Below are positions 51,267 through 64,000 of a stretch of 64,000 nt of DNA, in pieces. This DNA is from Taeniopygia guttata. Taxonomy: Eukaryota > Chordata > Aves > Passeriformes > Estrildidae. How positions within the stretch are numbered: the first letter of the stretch is position 1; each line of letters opens with the position of its first letter. The notes under the pieces are model-generated. The model saw only the letters and a list, made by a program, of their open reading frames with translations, did no database searches and was not told where the DNA came from. A program made the position numbers and the translations under genes. The stretch covers positions 64,603,501 through 64,667,500 of the forward strand of contig NC_133027.1 of assembly GCF_048771995.1 (NCBI RefSeq), in the 5' to 3' direction.

Positions 51267-51525
51267 ATATTGTAGAATTATAAAATATGCTGAGTTAGAG
51301 GGGACTGATCAGGATCATTGAGCCCAGCTCCTGGCCCTGGTGCAAAGCACCCCAAGAGCCACACCATGTGCCTTCTAGCATTGTCCAAATGATTTTAGAA
51401 CTCTATCAGGCTTGGTGCTGTGACCACTGCTCTGGGGAGCCTGTTCCAGTGCCCAAACACCTTCTGAATGAAAATGTTTTCGTCATATCTAACCTAAACC
51501 TCCCCTGACTCAATTTCATGCTTTT
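51267..51525 (-). mobile_element. CR1 LINE fragment, reverse orientation
   Basis: Reading on the + strand, the block GAGTTAGAGGGGACTGATCA, GGATCATTGAGCCCAGCTCC, GGGGAGCCTGTTCCAGTGCC and CATATCTAACCTAAACCTCC is the reverse complement of the avian CR1 3' region. The 3' end is near 51267. The opposite boundary is set where the similarity I can see fades. Confidence 0.85.
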
Positions 51526-54159
51526 TTCTGTATGTTAACAGGTGACAATAAAGACCAGTATTCCTCAGTCTGTGTTTCAGAGTGCTTGTAACTGTTTAAA
51601 CACAGCTAATGTTAAGACTTTCCTATCTGGGAGAAGTAATTTGTAGGCTACTTAGTGTATTATTTGAGCTGAAATAATTTTTCATAACTACTGCCCCACA
51701 GATGCCCTGAACCTGAACAGGGAGTTATATTTCCATTTTGATGCTGCCTCCTGCCAAACATTACGTGGACTGATTTTACTTTGAGATGTAGTTCCAAGAG
51801 GATGATGATGGACTTCTTGTATGTATATATGCATAAATACATCAAATGTATTAGGAGGAAATTGATCAATATTAGTCCCTCTTTTTGTATACTGGTTTTG
51901 TTTCTATTTCAGCAATGAATGCCTAAAAGGCTACTGAAGAATGTTGCAAAGATCTTGACATAAATACTTGGAAAATCTAACAGGCATTTTAAAAATTACA
52001 CTAAAAATAGTAATCATTTTAATACAATGAATCAAAGGTCACTTAAAAAAAAAAATCTGAAAGTCTAAAACTAGTTCTAAACTGGCCTAAAACTAACTTC
52101 TGCAGCTGAAGCTCTAAAACTAGAAAAGTAACCACTCTGTATAGGTATCAGGAATAGCTGCCAGAACTGGAAAATAAAATTTTCTAGAAATCAAACTCAA
52201 TCTTCATTAATTGAAGGTAATACAGCTGCAGAACATACTCAAGGTAAAATTCTCTACTTTTTTACATCTGAAATTTTCCACACCAGGCATATGAAGTGAC
52301 TGATGGAATTATTAATTGACTGTTTTTTTTGATGCTGCTTCACTGGAGATCAGTGTGCTCTGCCTGTGTCATCACAAGCATCTATTGTCAGGTTCTATTG
52401 TCAGGTTTGTAAGTGACAAAAATAAGGATCTGACTTCCAGTATGAAATAAGTTACAGATACATAAATATGGGAAAATATCCATTTTAAAATAGAGAAAGG
52501 CAGAAAAGAGCATGGAAGTGAAAGGGATTGTATATCTAAAAAGGGCTGTTTTCCCAGAACTAATTATTAGTAGGATAGTTTGGACATTGTTAATTCTCCT
52601 CCTTTTGGTAATATATTTGTAGGGGCTGAAGCAGGGGGTCAGTTTCCCCCAACCGCTGAGTACATACTGGAAGGAGTAAAGCCTTTCATTAGTAATCTGT
52701 CTGCCTATGTTTTTTTAACATGCTGAGCATGTACAGTTGCCAGTTTACAGATTATGTGACCCATATCAGTTGAGCTTTTACTCATGCCTCTTGGTAAAGG
52801 AATAAAAGGCAGTGTGGCTGAGTTGTGTGGTGTATCCATGATGAGTAAAGGAATGGGCTTGGAGCTGAGCTATGTGTCCAGACAAAAGAGGGGTAGTATC
52901 TGCCTTGGGGAGGGAATGACCTCATAAGGCAAAACATGAGGAAGCTTTTGTGTGAGGATGGAAACATTAAAGTTTGTTTTGCTTACTGAAATTCCCATTG
53001 AAGCGATTGAGTTGTGCTAAGATTTATTATGTTGTTAACGATTTGCTAGCATACTTAGAACTCCATTAAATTTATTTTTTTAATACAGCCCATATTTATG
53101 CTAATGTCTTTTGAAGTTGAATCAGGAAACCGATACTTGTGAAATGTTTTTAGTGGATTTGCAACAAAGTCTGCTTTGAAGTCATTAGGGTGCGGTCCCC
53201 CCACAGGTTCTTTTCCAAGCCCTATCCTACTTCTTGAAGATGATTCATTACTGCTTGTAAAAAGCAAAAACATGTAACTCTGGCAAATAGAAAAACATTT
53301 TTATGTGCTTTTTGTATCCATTAGTAAAGACATATAATTAAGATGTGAGCCTGGATTTACACAGATTTTTCAAATACTTCTTGGAATGTGACTCTAGTGA
53401 TGCTGTTTGTTTCTCACTGTCAGATAAAAGCAGTCTGGAGGTGTGAAGACATTGCCATTGCTATTCTAACTCTGACAACATTACCAGTGAGGCAGACTTT
53501 CTTAAAATCGCGGCAACATTTAAATAGTACTTTTTGTCCTGTTTTGACACTCCTACCCCTATTTATTTTGCAACAGTACACTTTCTCTATATTGGCTGAG
53601 TAGTGTGGCCAGTTCATTTGCTAATGCAACATGCTTCGGACATGCTTCCTTAACTGAGGAAGTGCATGCACCTTAAATTATTATTTTTGATCAGAGAAAT
53701 CCTTTTGTTGTATCCCAGACAAAGCCAGAAAGCAGGCTGTGTTTTCATCTCTGGGGGCTACTTCCCTCCCCCCACTCAGCTGCATGTGATCCTCTCTCAC
53801 AGAAGTAATCAGCGCACAGCTTAGGGAACGAGAGTTCACTGCTGCCTGCGACTGCCTCGCAACATCTGCGGAAAGGCTTCACGGGACCAGATGCACAGCG
53901 TAAACACGCCTTGAACAGAACGGAAATCAAGGATGCGTTATGCTTAAAAGAAGTAATTAAACTTCTTTCCTGCCACCCCAGCAAAATTTTTCCATCTAAT
54001 GTTTTTCTCTTCCACAAATGTGTTTAAAAAAACTTAACAGCAATAAGGAAATGCTCTATGTAATTGATTAATACTGCTTTGATGTGTCCCAATACCCAGG
54101 GATTTACTCTGTGCTGTACATTGAGCCATTACACAAACATACACACACATGCAAAGTCA

Positions 54160-54408
<249 letters not shown>

Positions 54409-54599
54409 CTAATGATCCCTCTTAAACGACATCCCCTTTACAGTGGAAAAGAAAAAAAAGAAGTTATACACTCCCTCATCGTCAGGAAGCCAAGCAAATT
54501 GATCTCAGAGCCTCTCTCCTCTTCCAACTCAATCTCTCTGGATTTGCTTCGGTGGCCTACATTACCAGCAAAGCTGGCATCAGGTATCTGGGAGCTGGG

Positions 54600-54670
54600 G
54601 CTGATCGCGCTCTGATTGGAGCACTCCCTGCATTAGGATTATTAAAAGGGGAATTTGCATGTGAATCTAA
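54600..54670 (-). promoter_or_regulatory. SMIM28: candidate SMIM28 promoter elements
   Basis: On the - strand an octamer ATGCAAAT (54660-54653), a T/A-rich TTTTAATAAT (near 54648) and a CCAAT box (54619-54615) occur in that order, 310-355 nt upstream of the start codon. The DNA between them and the ATG is comparatively GC-rich with several CpGs. The arrangement resembles a compact promoter, but the start site is not known. Confidence 0.35.
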
Positions 54671-57600
54671 GCCCGCATGGTCATGAGTCCATGTGGATAA
54701 ATATTGCTCTATATTTAGTTATCTAATAAACACTATTTCCAACAAAAGAAAAGAAATAAAACCAATGCTTCTATATTGAGAGTGAAAGAGTGTAAGTGAG
54801 GTTCCTCCCTCAGTTATACAGCACAAGGTGGAACCACAATCCAGGCAGGGTTTTGTTCCCTGTTGCTGAAACATACAGAAAAGAAAGTGTTTTCTGAGTA
54901 GGGAGGCAAGGACACAAGGCTAAATGCTGTACTGAATTATTTAGCAGTGTTAGGATGTAGATGTTAATGATAAATCCAGAGAGAGAGCTCTGCCAGGAAA
55001 GCTTTGGTCACTGTGGGAGTGTATGATTGCTTTTGGTAAGAACGAGTTGTCAGTTCAGCTAAATCAGGTTAACAGCTTTCTAGGCTACTCGGTAAATGGC
55101 AGTTGTTTCCAGTGAGAAGACTCTGTTTATCCACAAAAAGAAACATGAACTTATTTCACTGATTTGTGGTAACATCTGAAGAGAGGACTCTTTAACCTGA
55201 GTTAAACCTTGATTCAACCTGCAACTTGTGCTGCAAAGTTGCAGGTGTTTTTTGCTGCCTTGCTGTGGGCAGAGGGAAAGGCCATTGCTAAATGTCCCTT
55301 TCAGCTCTGCAACTGTTCAACTGTGGTGCACTTTTTATGATTTCTCAAGGCTTATCTCTCAGAGCAAAAGTTGTGTTCAGGACCGATGATAGAAATTTGG
55401 TATTAGAATCTTAATCTCTTATTTCTTGCTTGGACTTTTTTTCATCAACTCTTCTTTTAGTTCGTGGCTCCCAGAAAACTGCAGGTGTAGTTGGCAGTGG
55501 CAGGCTCCACTCCTGCAGCTCCAGCAGTGGCAGTCAGCAGTGCCAGCACTTGCCATTTCTAGCGGGACGGCCCTGCAAGGACCTGTTCCAAAACTGGCTG
55601 TGATCCATGTGTCTGTAGCTTGCAGGAAGGATTCACCCTGCAGGTGCAATATGGCTGTGGGAAAGAGAGGTGGTAGTTTGCTAAATCTATCCTGTTTTGT
55701 TACTAATTTTCCAGGTGAGCAGTGGAACAATATTGCATGAAAGGCTGGTCTTGTTGCTGAAGCAGCCGCATCATTTGTTGGAAACTGACCTCTTGCTTCT
55801 GCTGAGGCAGTCCTGTGTGAAGCTAGAAATCTCACCTCAGCAAAGCCTTTGCATGCTTCTGAGAAAGCTCCTTCTTTCCTCAATGCCTCACTAGTTGGAA
55901 AGCGCTTTCAGAGGTGGTGAGTGTGTCCAGCCACCAGGACCAGGGCAGTTACACTGTGACTTACAATGTCCACTGAGAAACCAGGTCCTAAACATGGATT
56001 AACAGGCCACAGGTCAAAATAGTAAAATATTTCTCTTGATGTCTCAACACCTTGTAAAAAAGCAAGAATAATGACCATCTTTCCCAAACCATTGTTAATA
56101 AAATTAATTCCTTAAGGAGCCTTGAGACTGTGTAGCTTAAATCTATAATCTCACATGCAAGCAGGAAACATTCATATACCATCTTAATTAGGGTCTTAGT
56201 TCAGCCCCTAAGATTATTAATGCTATTTTTAAAAGCTTGCTATAAATTTGCCTAGGGACTGTACATGAATAATGAGAAGTAAAAAAAAAAAAAAAAGTCT
56301 CCTTACAGTACAAACACCTGTTTGGCATCCTTAGATTCTAGCTGATGAATTTTAGCCAAGAAAAATAAGATGTGTACTTTTATGACTCACTGACCTGATT
56401 TGTCAAGTGCTGCTTTGAATACTTGACCTCTGGAAAATGTATAAGAATGGTTTAACTTTGTAGAGCTGAGGCCGAATGGGGATTTGGGGAAATTCAGTGC
56501 CTTTTGTCAGGCAGGTAATTAGAATATAAAGTAATGATTGTCCCTCTGGCTTTTTATATCATCAGTGGACCCAGCAGAAAGATTAGTGAGTGTGATTGGG
56601 ATATTCTCTTTCTGCTGCCAGGGGTCAGGTGTCTGTTTGCTGCACTGCCTTTGTAGAGCAGATCTGCTCTTGTGCAGAACTGAAACAAAGCCATTCAAGA
56701 CTGGGTTTCTGATGGCGAATCTGTTGTAAATTTCTGCCAGCCCTGTGGGGCTCACAGACACTTATTTTTCCTTCTCACATGGAGTTCATAAATACCATTG
56801 TAGCTTGAGGCATGCTGTAATGTGAAAGCTGGGGCAAAGAGGCTCGTTCTTAATTCTAAGCCCTTGGCCAGATGTCAGGCTTGCTGCTTTGAAGTGCAGT
56901 TTGGGTTCAGAGATACCAGATCTTGACATGGACAAAATGTCCTACTCTCCTCCTCCACTGGCTTTGATTTTGAAATAGTTTGATCTGGAAGTTGCCAGGT
57001 CAAACAATCCGGAGAAAATAGCTGACATGGAATGGCACCACTGACTTTGATTAAAGTTTGGTAAAGGTTTGTGAAACAATGCCAACACGATGTTTTTAGC
57101 TGAGGCAGGGTTGGTATTATCACTCCCAATGCCCCAGCAGAGAAGCAGGGAGAGACTTTCTGAGGAAGCCGCTGCAGAAAATAGGCGCCTCCACTGTGCT
57201 CAGTTTGAAGATCAAACTGTCTGTCATAAATTATTCATCTCTCTGATTTGCTGAGATGTTTGAGGCTTGCAGTGTAATTCTAGGCTATATTGCCACCAAT
57301 ATTGGTAGGGAACACAATATCCACAGTGCCTTAGACAACCCTTCAAGTTTTTTGATACTTTCTTCCCTCAGTTTCTTTAACCACAGGTGGTGGTGAAACT
57401 TCCCTGATTGAATGACTGTGATGCTGTGAGGGATGGTATGAGGGTTAATCGCAATAATGCAAAACTAGAATTTTAGGGGGTGAGGTGTTCCACTGTTAGC
57501 AGTCCTGTTTTGGCAGGTGTAGATAGATTCCCCAGAAGTAATGGTGGTACATAATTGCCTTTGCCTATAACCAGCTGGCAGGTGCTTCTGTGTCCTTCAG

Positions 57601-58599
57601 GTGGGAGTGGTGTTAGTCTCTGTCCATTCCCTTCTCACTTGAGTAATTAAGCAATTATGTTTTGTACTTTTTTTTGATAAATCTTCATTATATTGAGATT
57701 TTAGCTTTACTTTTTTTTTTTTTTTCCCTAAAACAAAACATCTTCTGAAGAGAATTCTCCTCTCCCCATCAAACTAAACCCACTGTTACTTCAAAAGATA
57801 GACACAACTTGGCATAGCTCTGCCACAGTTCTGGAGAGCGGTGTTTGAGGACAGGGTGGACGTACTCACAGTCTGAAAAAACAGAGGCAGGGAGACCCTG
57901 CTACAAAATGTGTGCACACTGTCACTGTCCCTTGGAGCAGGGAGCAGCAGGAAGTGCTGCTGAGATATTGATCTCAGATCCCCGTGCTGCAGATGGGTAG
58001 CTGAAAACAAGGTCATTAGAGAGAGCGCCACGGAGAGAGCTCAGGCTGCTGCCAGAGCAGGGTTGCCTCCTACAGAATATCCCTCGAAGTTCTCCGAGTG
58101 AGATAACACCTGAAGAGCTCTGTGATCATGGCAGAGTACTGGTGGCCGAGCGGTATCCATCTGATGGATAGATGGATAGCTCTGTCTAGAGCTATGGGGT
58201 TTTATTAGGTACTTTTCTGGTAATTTCTGTCAATCTAGGTTTGATCCCCTTCATTTACATTTAGTCATCCTTACCCTGAATTCTTGATTTCTCTTATTTA
58301 AGAGAAAAACCTGCCCTTTATTTAAGACTGCATATCCACCAGCACACACTGTATGACACTTCATTCCTATTTAGCCAAAATATAGAAATTCTTTGTTTTA
58401 GTGGGGAGTGGGGGAGGGGTTGGTTTTGTGGCGGGATTTCTGGTGATTTGGGTTATTTTCAGCATTTCTGAAGGGCCAGGTGACCACATTATGCTTGGGT
58501 TGCATTTGCTTTTAAATGTGTTGCCATAAACTTAGTGAGAAATTAAGCATTTTGCTACTTTATAAGGATGATATTCTAAAAAGAAACAATTTTGGATGG

Positions 58600-58861
58600 T
58601 GTGGCTGCAGCCAGGTCAAGCTCCACACTCTCCCTTTTGTACACTTTTATCATTAATATTGTTCATTTTCTTATCTCATTGCTTTTTGTAGTAAATAGTT
58701 CTTATCTCAACCCGTAGTCTTTGCCTTTTGTGGCTCCAATTCTCCTCTCAAATCCTCTGAGAGTGAAGAAGGGGAAAAGGGGGTAGGTGAGCCAGTGGTG
58801 TGGAGTTTGGAGTTTCAGTGGGAAGCACTAAACTGGGGAGTACCATTCCTAAACCATGATG
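58600..58861 (+). mobile_element. solo LTR fragment, same family as the NHSL1 3' UTR LTR
   Basis: The right end AACTGGGGAGTACCATTCCT followed by AAACCATGAT is almost the reverse complement of the left end of the 28396-28807 LTR. Internal matches include TTCATTTTCTTAT, AGTAAATAGTTCTTATCTCA and GGCTCCAATTCTCCTCTC. It reads on the + strand. The left part is more diverged, and the expected TGTCCTGGTT start is not evident, so the copy is probably 5'-truncated or decayed. Confidence 0.78.
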
Positions 58862-61800
58862 GCAATTTAAGGGAATAAACTTCTAAGGAGAAATGTGAAT
58901 GTGTGGTTAACCTTCAGCTTGCCTATTGTATTTGATGTTGCTTTACTCTGGTGGTTGATATTGTGTAGTGCTGTGCAGGCTTTAGATACTGAATTCTCAA
59001 CATATCTGCATATCTCACGTAGTCTTGTGTTCAATTTTTTGTTCAAACTGAAGCAATATTCTGCTAGAGTATTGTGAATCTCTGAATGAAATCTCTTGAG
59101 ACTGTATCCAAGTACAGCAGTCTCTGTGTCACTACTTGTTGCTAACACAGTAGATTTTATGCAAAAGAATGATCATATCTTTATATAGCCTGATTTGGCT
59201 GGTATCATCTGCTGCCACAACTGTTATCTCTAGATTCCAAAGAACATCAACTGAGAGGCTTTGAGTAATTTTGTACTGTTTTGCTTGAAATAAAACACAT
59301 TTTCTGTACCGTTCCAATTCAGACCTCACATCCTAAAGTTTAATCTCCTGATTTGAACCTAAAGACTTTTATTTCAAACTTATGGAGAAAATACAGCCTC
59401 CTGCAACCTGTAGAATAAAGTTTGCTATAGGAATGAAGTATATTAAGAAAATCTTGTATATAAAAAAGGCCCCAAATCTGCAGAAGTGAGAACAGCTTTA
59501 TTTTCTCAAGTGCACTTGTTAATGGTTCAACTGGCCAGCAAAATTGCAGTCAAGCCTAGGTTTTAGGGTATGAGCCTTGTTACACAAAGGCAGGTCAGTT
59601 AGCCTTAAATGCATGATAGTAAATGTTAATGAATGCTAATAATTGCTAATAAAGCAGAGTTGATGGCATGCATGGACTCCAGTGGTACCTGAAGGGGCAG
59701 AGAAAAGGGAAAACTTCTCCCCATCAGTCAGGTGGGAAGTGAGGGACTCCCAGGCAGGTGCCCACCTCTTTGGGGTGTCCTGCTGGTGCAGCAGGTGCTG
59801 TGTGACGCTGCTGAGTGTCATTCTGTGGCAGCTGCTCAGACCCCCCATGACTGGTTTTGCTTTATGACGCCATTTGCATCAATTGTGCCACAATTGGTGT
59901 GGTGCCTGTCCTGACTGGCTGCTGTGCCTTGTCCTTGTGTGTTAGTGGGCAATGTCTGCTGGATAAGTAAAAACCCATTACTCTTGTAGGTGCTAAAGCT
60001 ACCTGCTGAAAATGGTGAAAGGAAGGCTGAAGAGCTCCTAAAATGCAGCTATAGCCTGGAAAATAAAATGTCTGGAGGCAGAGAGGGAAAGGGATGAGTT
60101 CAACACAACAAGCAGATGTTTCCAGTGTAAAAGTATTTCAGAATTGACCTGTGCAAGGCCTTAAGGATAAGAACACTTGTAACAGTGGGGTAAAGGCACT
60201 GCCACAGTTTTCTTGGGTTGGGGACATTAGAGCTTACATAGTTGCAAGTGGAAAGTATGCTATGGGACTGGAAATGGGTCTCGGTATTAGAAAATGCAAT
60301 GTGTCCTGCAATACCCTCCATAGCAAACCATAGATACAAAGGCAAAGGCTTTCAGTGTGTTTTTTTTAAAAGAGGCTTAGCCTGACAGAAGGGAGTGGCA
60401 TGGCAAACCCATCTGAAAGAAACATGTTGTCTGAGGGATGTGTGTCTGTTTAGAGGGGAATAATTGCACATTAGAAATACCTGGGCAGTTGAGCTGCTCA
60501 GAACCCCTACTCAGCATGGGCAGCTTTATAAATAACAGGTCAGGTTTTCAGTTAGGAAATGCAAACTGCAGCCAAAGAATGATATGCTGATGTTAAGGTG
60601 TACAGATGTATGTGAAAGTGCCTTCTGCAGTAAGCTGATGTTAAGGCGAGGGATTGTATGAGAAGGGTCAAAACAACAGCAAAATGTAGAGAAGATTCTG
60701 CTCAGGGGCTTGGTGTGGTTGAATGGATGATCTGAACAGTTCTTCCATATGTGCAGTCCTTAATTCAGGAGACTGTATTGCCATTTGAGAGAGTATTGAG
60801 AAAATATCCACTGCAGTGACCCACTTCTGGATAGGGAATGGGAGGAGAGTGTCTGTCCCGTGTACATTCCAGGTCAGCCTGCATGGACTGCATTGATGCT
60901 GCATGCAAAATGTTGTTCTGTGTGAAACTTCAGGGTCACTCAGAGTTGTACGGGGGGGGGGAAAGCCTAAGGCCAGGCTGATTAAACGTGGATTTTCTCT
61001 TTGAGGAAGAAGTCGATTTTGCTTGGGCCAGTGGTGGACAAAGGGAATCAGTCATGGAAAGAACATCTGAGGCAGTTATTTCATTCTGCTACAAGATGGG
61101 GATCCTTTCACCCCTTTTCCAGGCATATTCTCCTCACACTCTGCGCCGAGTCGGTATGTTAACAGCAGGAGGAGCCAGGTGGCTGCTGAGGGGCAATGGG
61201 GCCTGTAGGGGTGAGCATTTACATTGTGCCCAGATTGTAGGGGCAGCTCTAGGCCTGACTGGTTAGAGGCATTTACATTCTGATGCTACTCTTCAGGGTT
61301 TAGAGTATTTTTTAAGCTTTATTTGACTCCAACCATTACATTTTGCTATGTGCAGGGTATAGCCTTCTTGAGAGCGATGCTTGTCCAGACAGAATGGCTT
61401 GGTTTGATGGCTCAGGCTCTAAAAGAGACACTCAAAATTATGTAGTTTGGCACTTGTGTCTTGCCCTGGGTTCCTCTTTGTCATCCTGTTTTTCTTCTGC
61501 AGTCACTGCAGAACTGGGATGTTGCCTAGAACAACACAGCATACCCTATATAACCTCACAATCCCAACAGACCCTCAGTAGTGATCATCCTTGCCTTACT
61601 CTCAGCACAGCTCTACCTAAAAAACTGAAAATGTGAAAAAAATTATCAAACTGCATTAATTTTTTTTTTTTTTTAACCTTCATGCCTGGCTTTGCAAACT
61701 AATAATCTTTATTCTCTTGGGTTTGGGGCTGATCACAAGAGCCTGCATTGAGATATTCAATTATTTAGTGTCCTTTTAAAAGAAAAGGTAAAGTATGCAA

Positions 61801-62562
61801 GAGAGATGCAAGATCTGCTCTGGTGACCATAGCTGAAATTTTAAAAGAACATTTTTGTCAGGGCTCTTCTGCTTGTGGTGCCACCACTGCAATTTTACCC
61901 TTGTTTTCTCAAGGGATGATAATTGGTTTTGCAAGTAAGCAAACCAACCTAAAGCCTTGTCACCTTCCTCTCCTCACATGAGTTACTGCAATAACTTTTC
62001 AAAACCATTTTTCATTTTCTCATTATGTTTGACATTATTGTTTCTCAGGCTTGAAGATTTGTCTTTTTTAACCTCCTAAACAAAATTACTTATAGAGATA
62101 GATTTCAGTACAACATCTTACCCAGTTTTATTTTGATCTCTTCTTCTCCGTGTAATCTTTGGAACAAAAAACCTGATTTGAAGTACAAAGCGGTCTGCCA
62201 GGAATATAATGTAACATTTAAAAGCATAGTAAATAATCTATAAATGCTAGGCAGAAAAGTATTCCACATTATTTTAAGTAATTTTGTTTGACTGTGGTAG
62301 GGAATGAACATAATAAGAGATCAGAAGTGGTCAAACTAACCACAGCAAAGAAAAATACTTCATATTTTCTCAGAGCTGGCAAACCACAAGTATTGTCTCT
62401 TATTTATGGATACATATTTCCCAGCAATTACAGTGTCGGCAAAGGTACAAATCTCTTGTAAAAGTAAAACAAAAAAATCATCCAGACTTATTACTATGAA
62501 TTTCTATCACGAGTCAGAAAAATGCAACCTGGCTAATATGTTGGGTTCTGGTATTTTGGGTT

Positions 62563-62590
62563 TTTTTGTTTGTTTGTTTGTTTGTTTTTT
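62563..62590. repeat. (GTTT)n microsatellite
   Basis: Five GTTT units flanked by T-runs, in intergenic DNA. Confidence 0.9.
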
Positions 62591-64000
62591 CCTTCAGTAT
62601 GAGAGTAGGACCTAGCTGACCTGTGTTCTGATTTAGTTTGGATTCTGTTGAGTTTTGAAATTGGGATACTGACTGCACTCTTCTAGCCCTCTGTGTCATG
62701 CATTTGGATAAAGACTTCAATTTGTGTTTGTTTACAGTGATATTAGATGTTAAGAGGTTTATCCTGATGCTAGCTTCTTTGCCAGAAGCTCCAAAATGAG
62801 GGATCACCCTGCATTTCACATAGCTCTGTGGACAGAAGCCCGGCCTCTTCTTTCAACTTCTGCCATAGGTTTGCTCAGTGAATCAAACGGTTTCTTCATC
62901 TGGAAACATGATCAGGAAGTATCTGTCCTGGGGAGAGCATGCTTCCAGCAGGCTTACTGAAAATACTGTCCCATTTTAACCTGAGTGCTTAGGAGTATGG
63001 ATGTGACAGTGGTCTCCTATGCAACCCTACTGTGCATTACCTGTTACATCCAAATTGTGTTTCTCTTTTGTCTTGTACCTGAAGTACCCACCAGTATCTC
63101 TAGTCGGCCTTTCTGTGTCCCTCCTATAATCAGTCTTTGCTGCTGTTTTTTTGTTTTGGGTCTTTTTTTTCCCTCTCTTGCCAGATTATCTCACAGATCT
63201 AAAAGTCTGGGATGAGCAGGAGGCCAGAGCACGTGTTTAGATACTTTGGGCCATTTTGAGGTCAAGGAAAATTTTTTACTTCCTTGGTTGTTCATCCCAC
63301 CTGTAAAATGGTAATAGTGACTCTGGGTGCTCCTTTGGCACCCAGTCAAAAAATAAAAATCAGTTATTAAGAAATGGTTAGTCTGGCTTGGTACCAGGGG
63401 AGCTTTTAACATTTTGTTTAACACAGATTAACACTGTGTAGCCAGTGATAAACCTAGATTGTGAAAACATGAGTGAGTTTAGTGAACCAGCTGAAGTGAA
63501 GAGGATGTCTGAGATTCAATGGTGTGCCTGTTTAGTCCCTTTAAAAAATTCCTTTATTGCTTTGAAATATTTGTTGACAGCTGTTTTCTTTGGCAAGTGT
63601 TCTTAACACTCTGCTCCTCAACAGAAGAACAAGACCAAGTGTCTTCTAGGTAAGTCTAGTGGCAGCAGAAGCCATGCTAGCCTGACCACAGCATTAGTGG
63701 GAAGGCAACTAGGAATTTGCACATGTAAGGAGTGAGTGGAATAGTGGAGCATTACTTTCTGTATTTACTCTGTTGCTGTTTCACCTTACTGAATGCTGTT
63801 TAGGAGGAAATGAAAATCTTTCTAATGGGATCTAAATGAGCTGTGTGGAGCAACAGAAAGTAGTTCCCTGGAATAAAATTAGATCTGACGGTTGGGATTT
63901 AACACACTCTCTTTTGCCAGAAGTGTGTAAGATTATTAAAGCATCACAACCTCATTTGGTCTCTTTGTAATCTGTTCTTAACCTTCATGCTGATGAGGCT

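Larger units (their letters stand above)
54671..64000. other. intergenic region, no gene recognised
   Basis: This 9.3 kb stretch contains one LTR (about 58600-58861), homopolymer and GTTT runs, and scattered short open frames without recognisable products. A minus-strand frame at 55419-55883 and plus-strand frames at 60988-61266 and 61343-61636 were inspected and not supported. A possible 25-nt microexon near the right edge is listed as a finding only. Confidence 0.7.

Noticed and set aside
55419..55883. 154-codon minus-strand frame
   Set aside because: No recognisable domain, no promoter or poly(A) arrangement. Composition suggests chance.
58140..58165. tRNA-like start (GTGGCCGAGCGGT, like the D-arm side of a Leu/Ser tRNA)
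   Set aside because: No T-arm GGTTCGAATCC-type B box or closing acceptor stem follows at the needed distance.

Overview
The window is vertebrate nuclear DNA, almost certainly from a bird. The avian signs are CR1 LINE 3' ends, two copies of one LTR family that resembles ERV LTRs common in songbird genomes, and short introns. No prokaryotic, CRISPR or phage-like system is present. Gene identities rest on protein similarity recognised by eye, on GT-AG splice sites and on phase bookkeeping; no database search was run.

Positions 1 to about 29,510 hold the 3' two thirds of NHSL1 (Nance-Horan syndrome-like 1) on the + strand. Five constitutive coding exons (5314-5506, 10360-10491, 19246-22665, 23219-23348, 26810-27533) join without a frameshift into 4599 nt, that is 1532 codons plus stop. 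A roughly 2 kb 3' UTR follows, with AATAAA at 29487. The first exons, which carry the N-terminal WAVE-homology region in this family, lie left of the window. Two unannotated stretches (5909-6061 and 18915-19025) have open frames, splice signals and matching 1-1 phases, and are proposed as cassette exons. The introns also hold a 45-bp-arm near-perfect hairpin (10977-11070), an isolated CpG island (about 24040-24300) and a (TA)n microsatellite. The 3' UTR carries an antisense solo LTR.

Positions 29.5-46.8 kb are intergenic, with one clear CR1 element, a weak LTR candidate and low-complexity DNA. On the - strand, 54306 down to 47384, is a two-exon gene for a small single-pass membrane protein that I identify as SMIM28. 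Exon 1 is 54196-54306, a 6.4 kb intron follows, and exon 2 is 47384-47803; together they encode 176 residues. It lies tail-to-tail with NHSL1, which I believe matches the mammalian arrangement.

Positions 54.7-64 kb show no recognisable gene. They contain a second LTR of the same family as the one in the NHSL1 3' UTR, in the opposite orientation, plus simple repeats. NHSL1 is known in mammals as an actin and cell-migration regulator acting on the Scar/WAVE complex. SMIM28 has no established function, and nothing here shows that the two genes act together.
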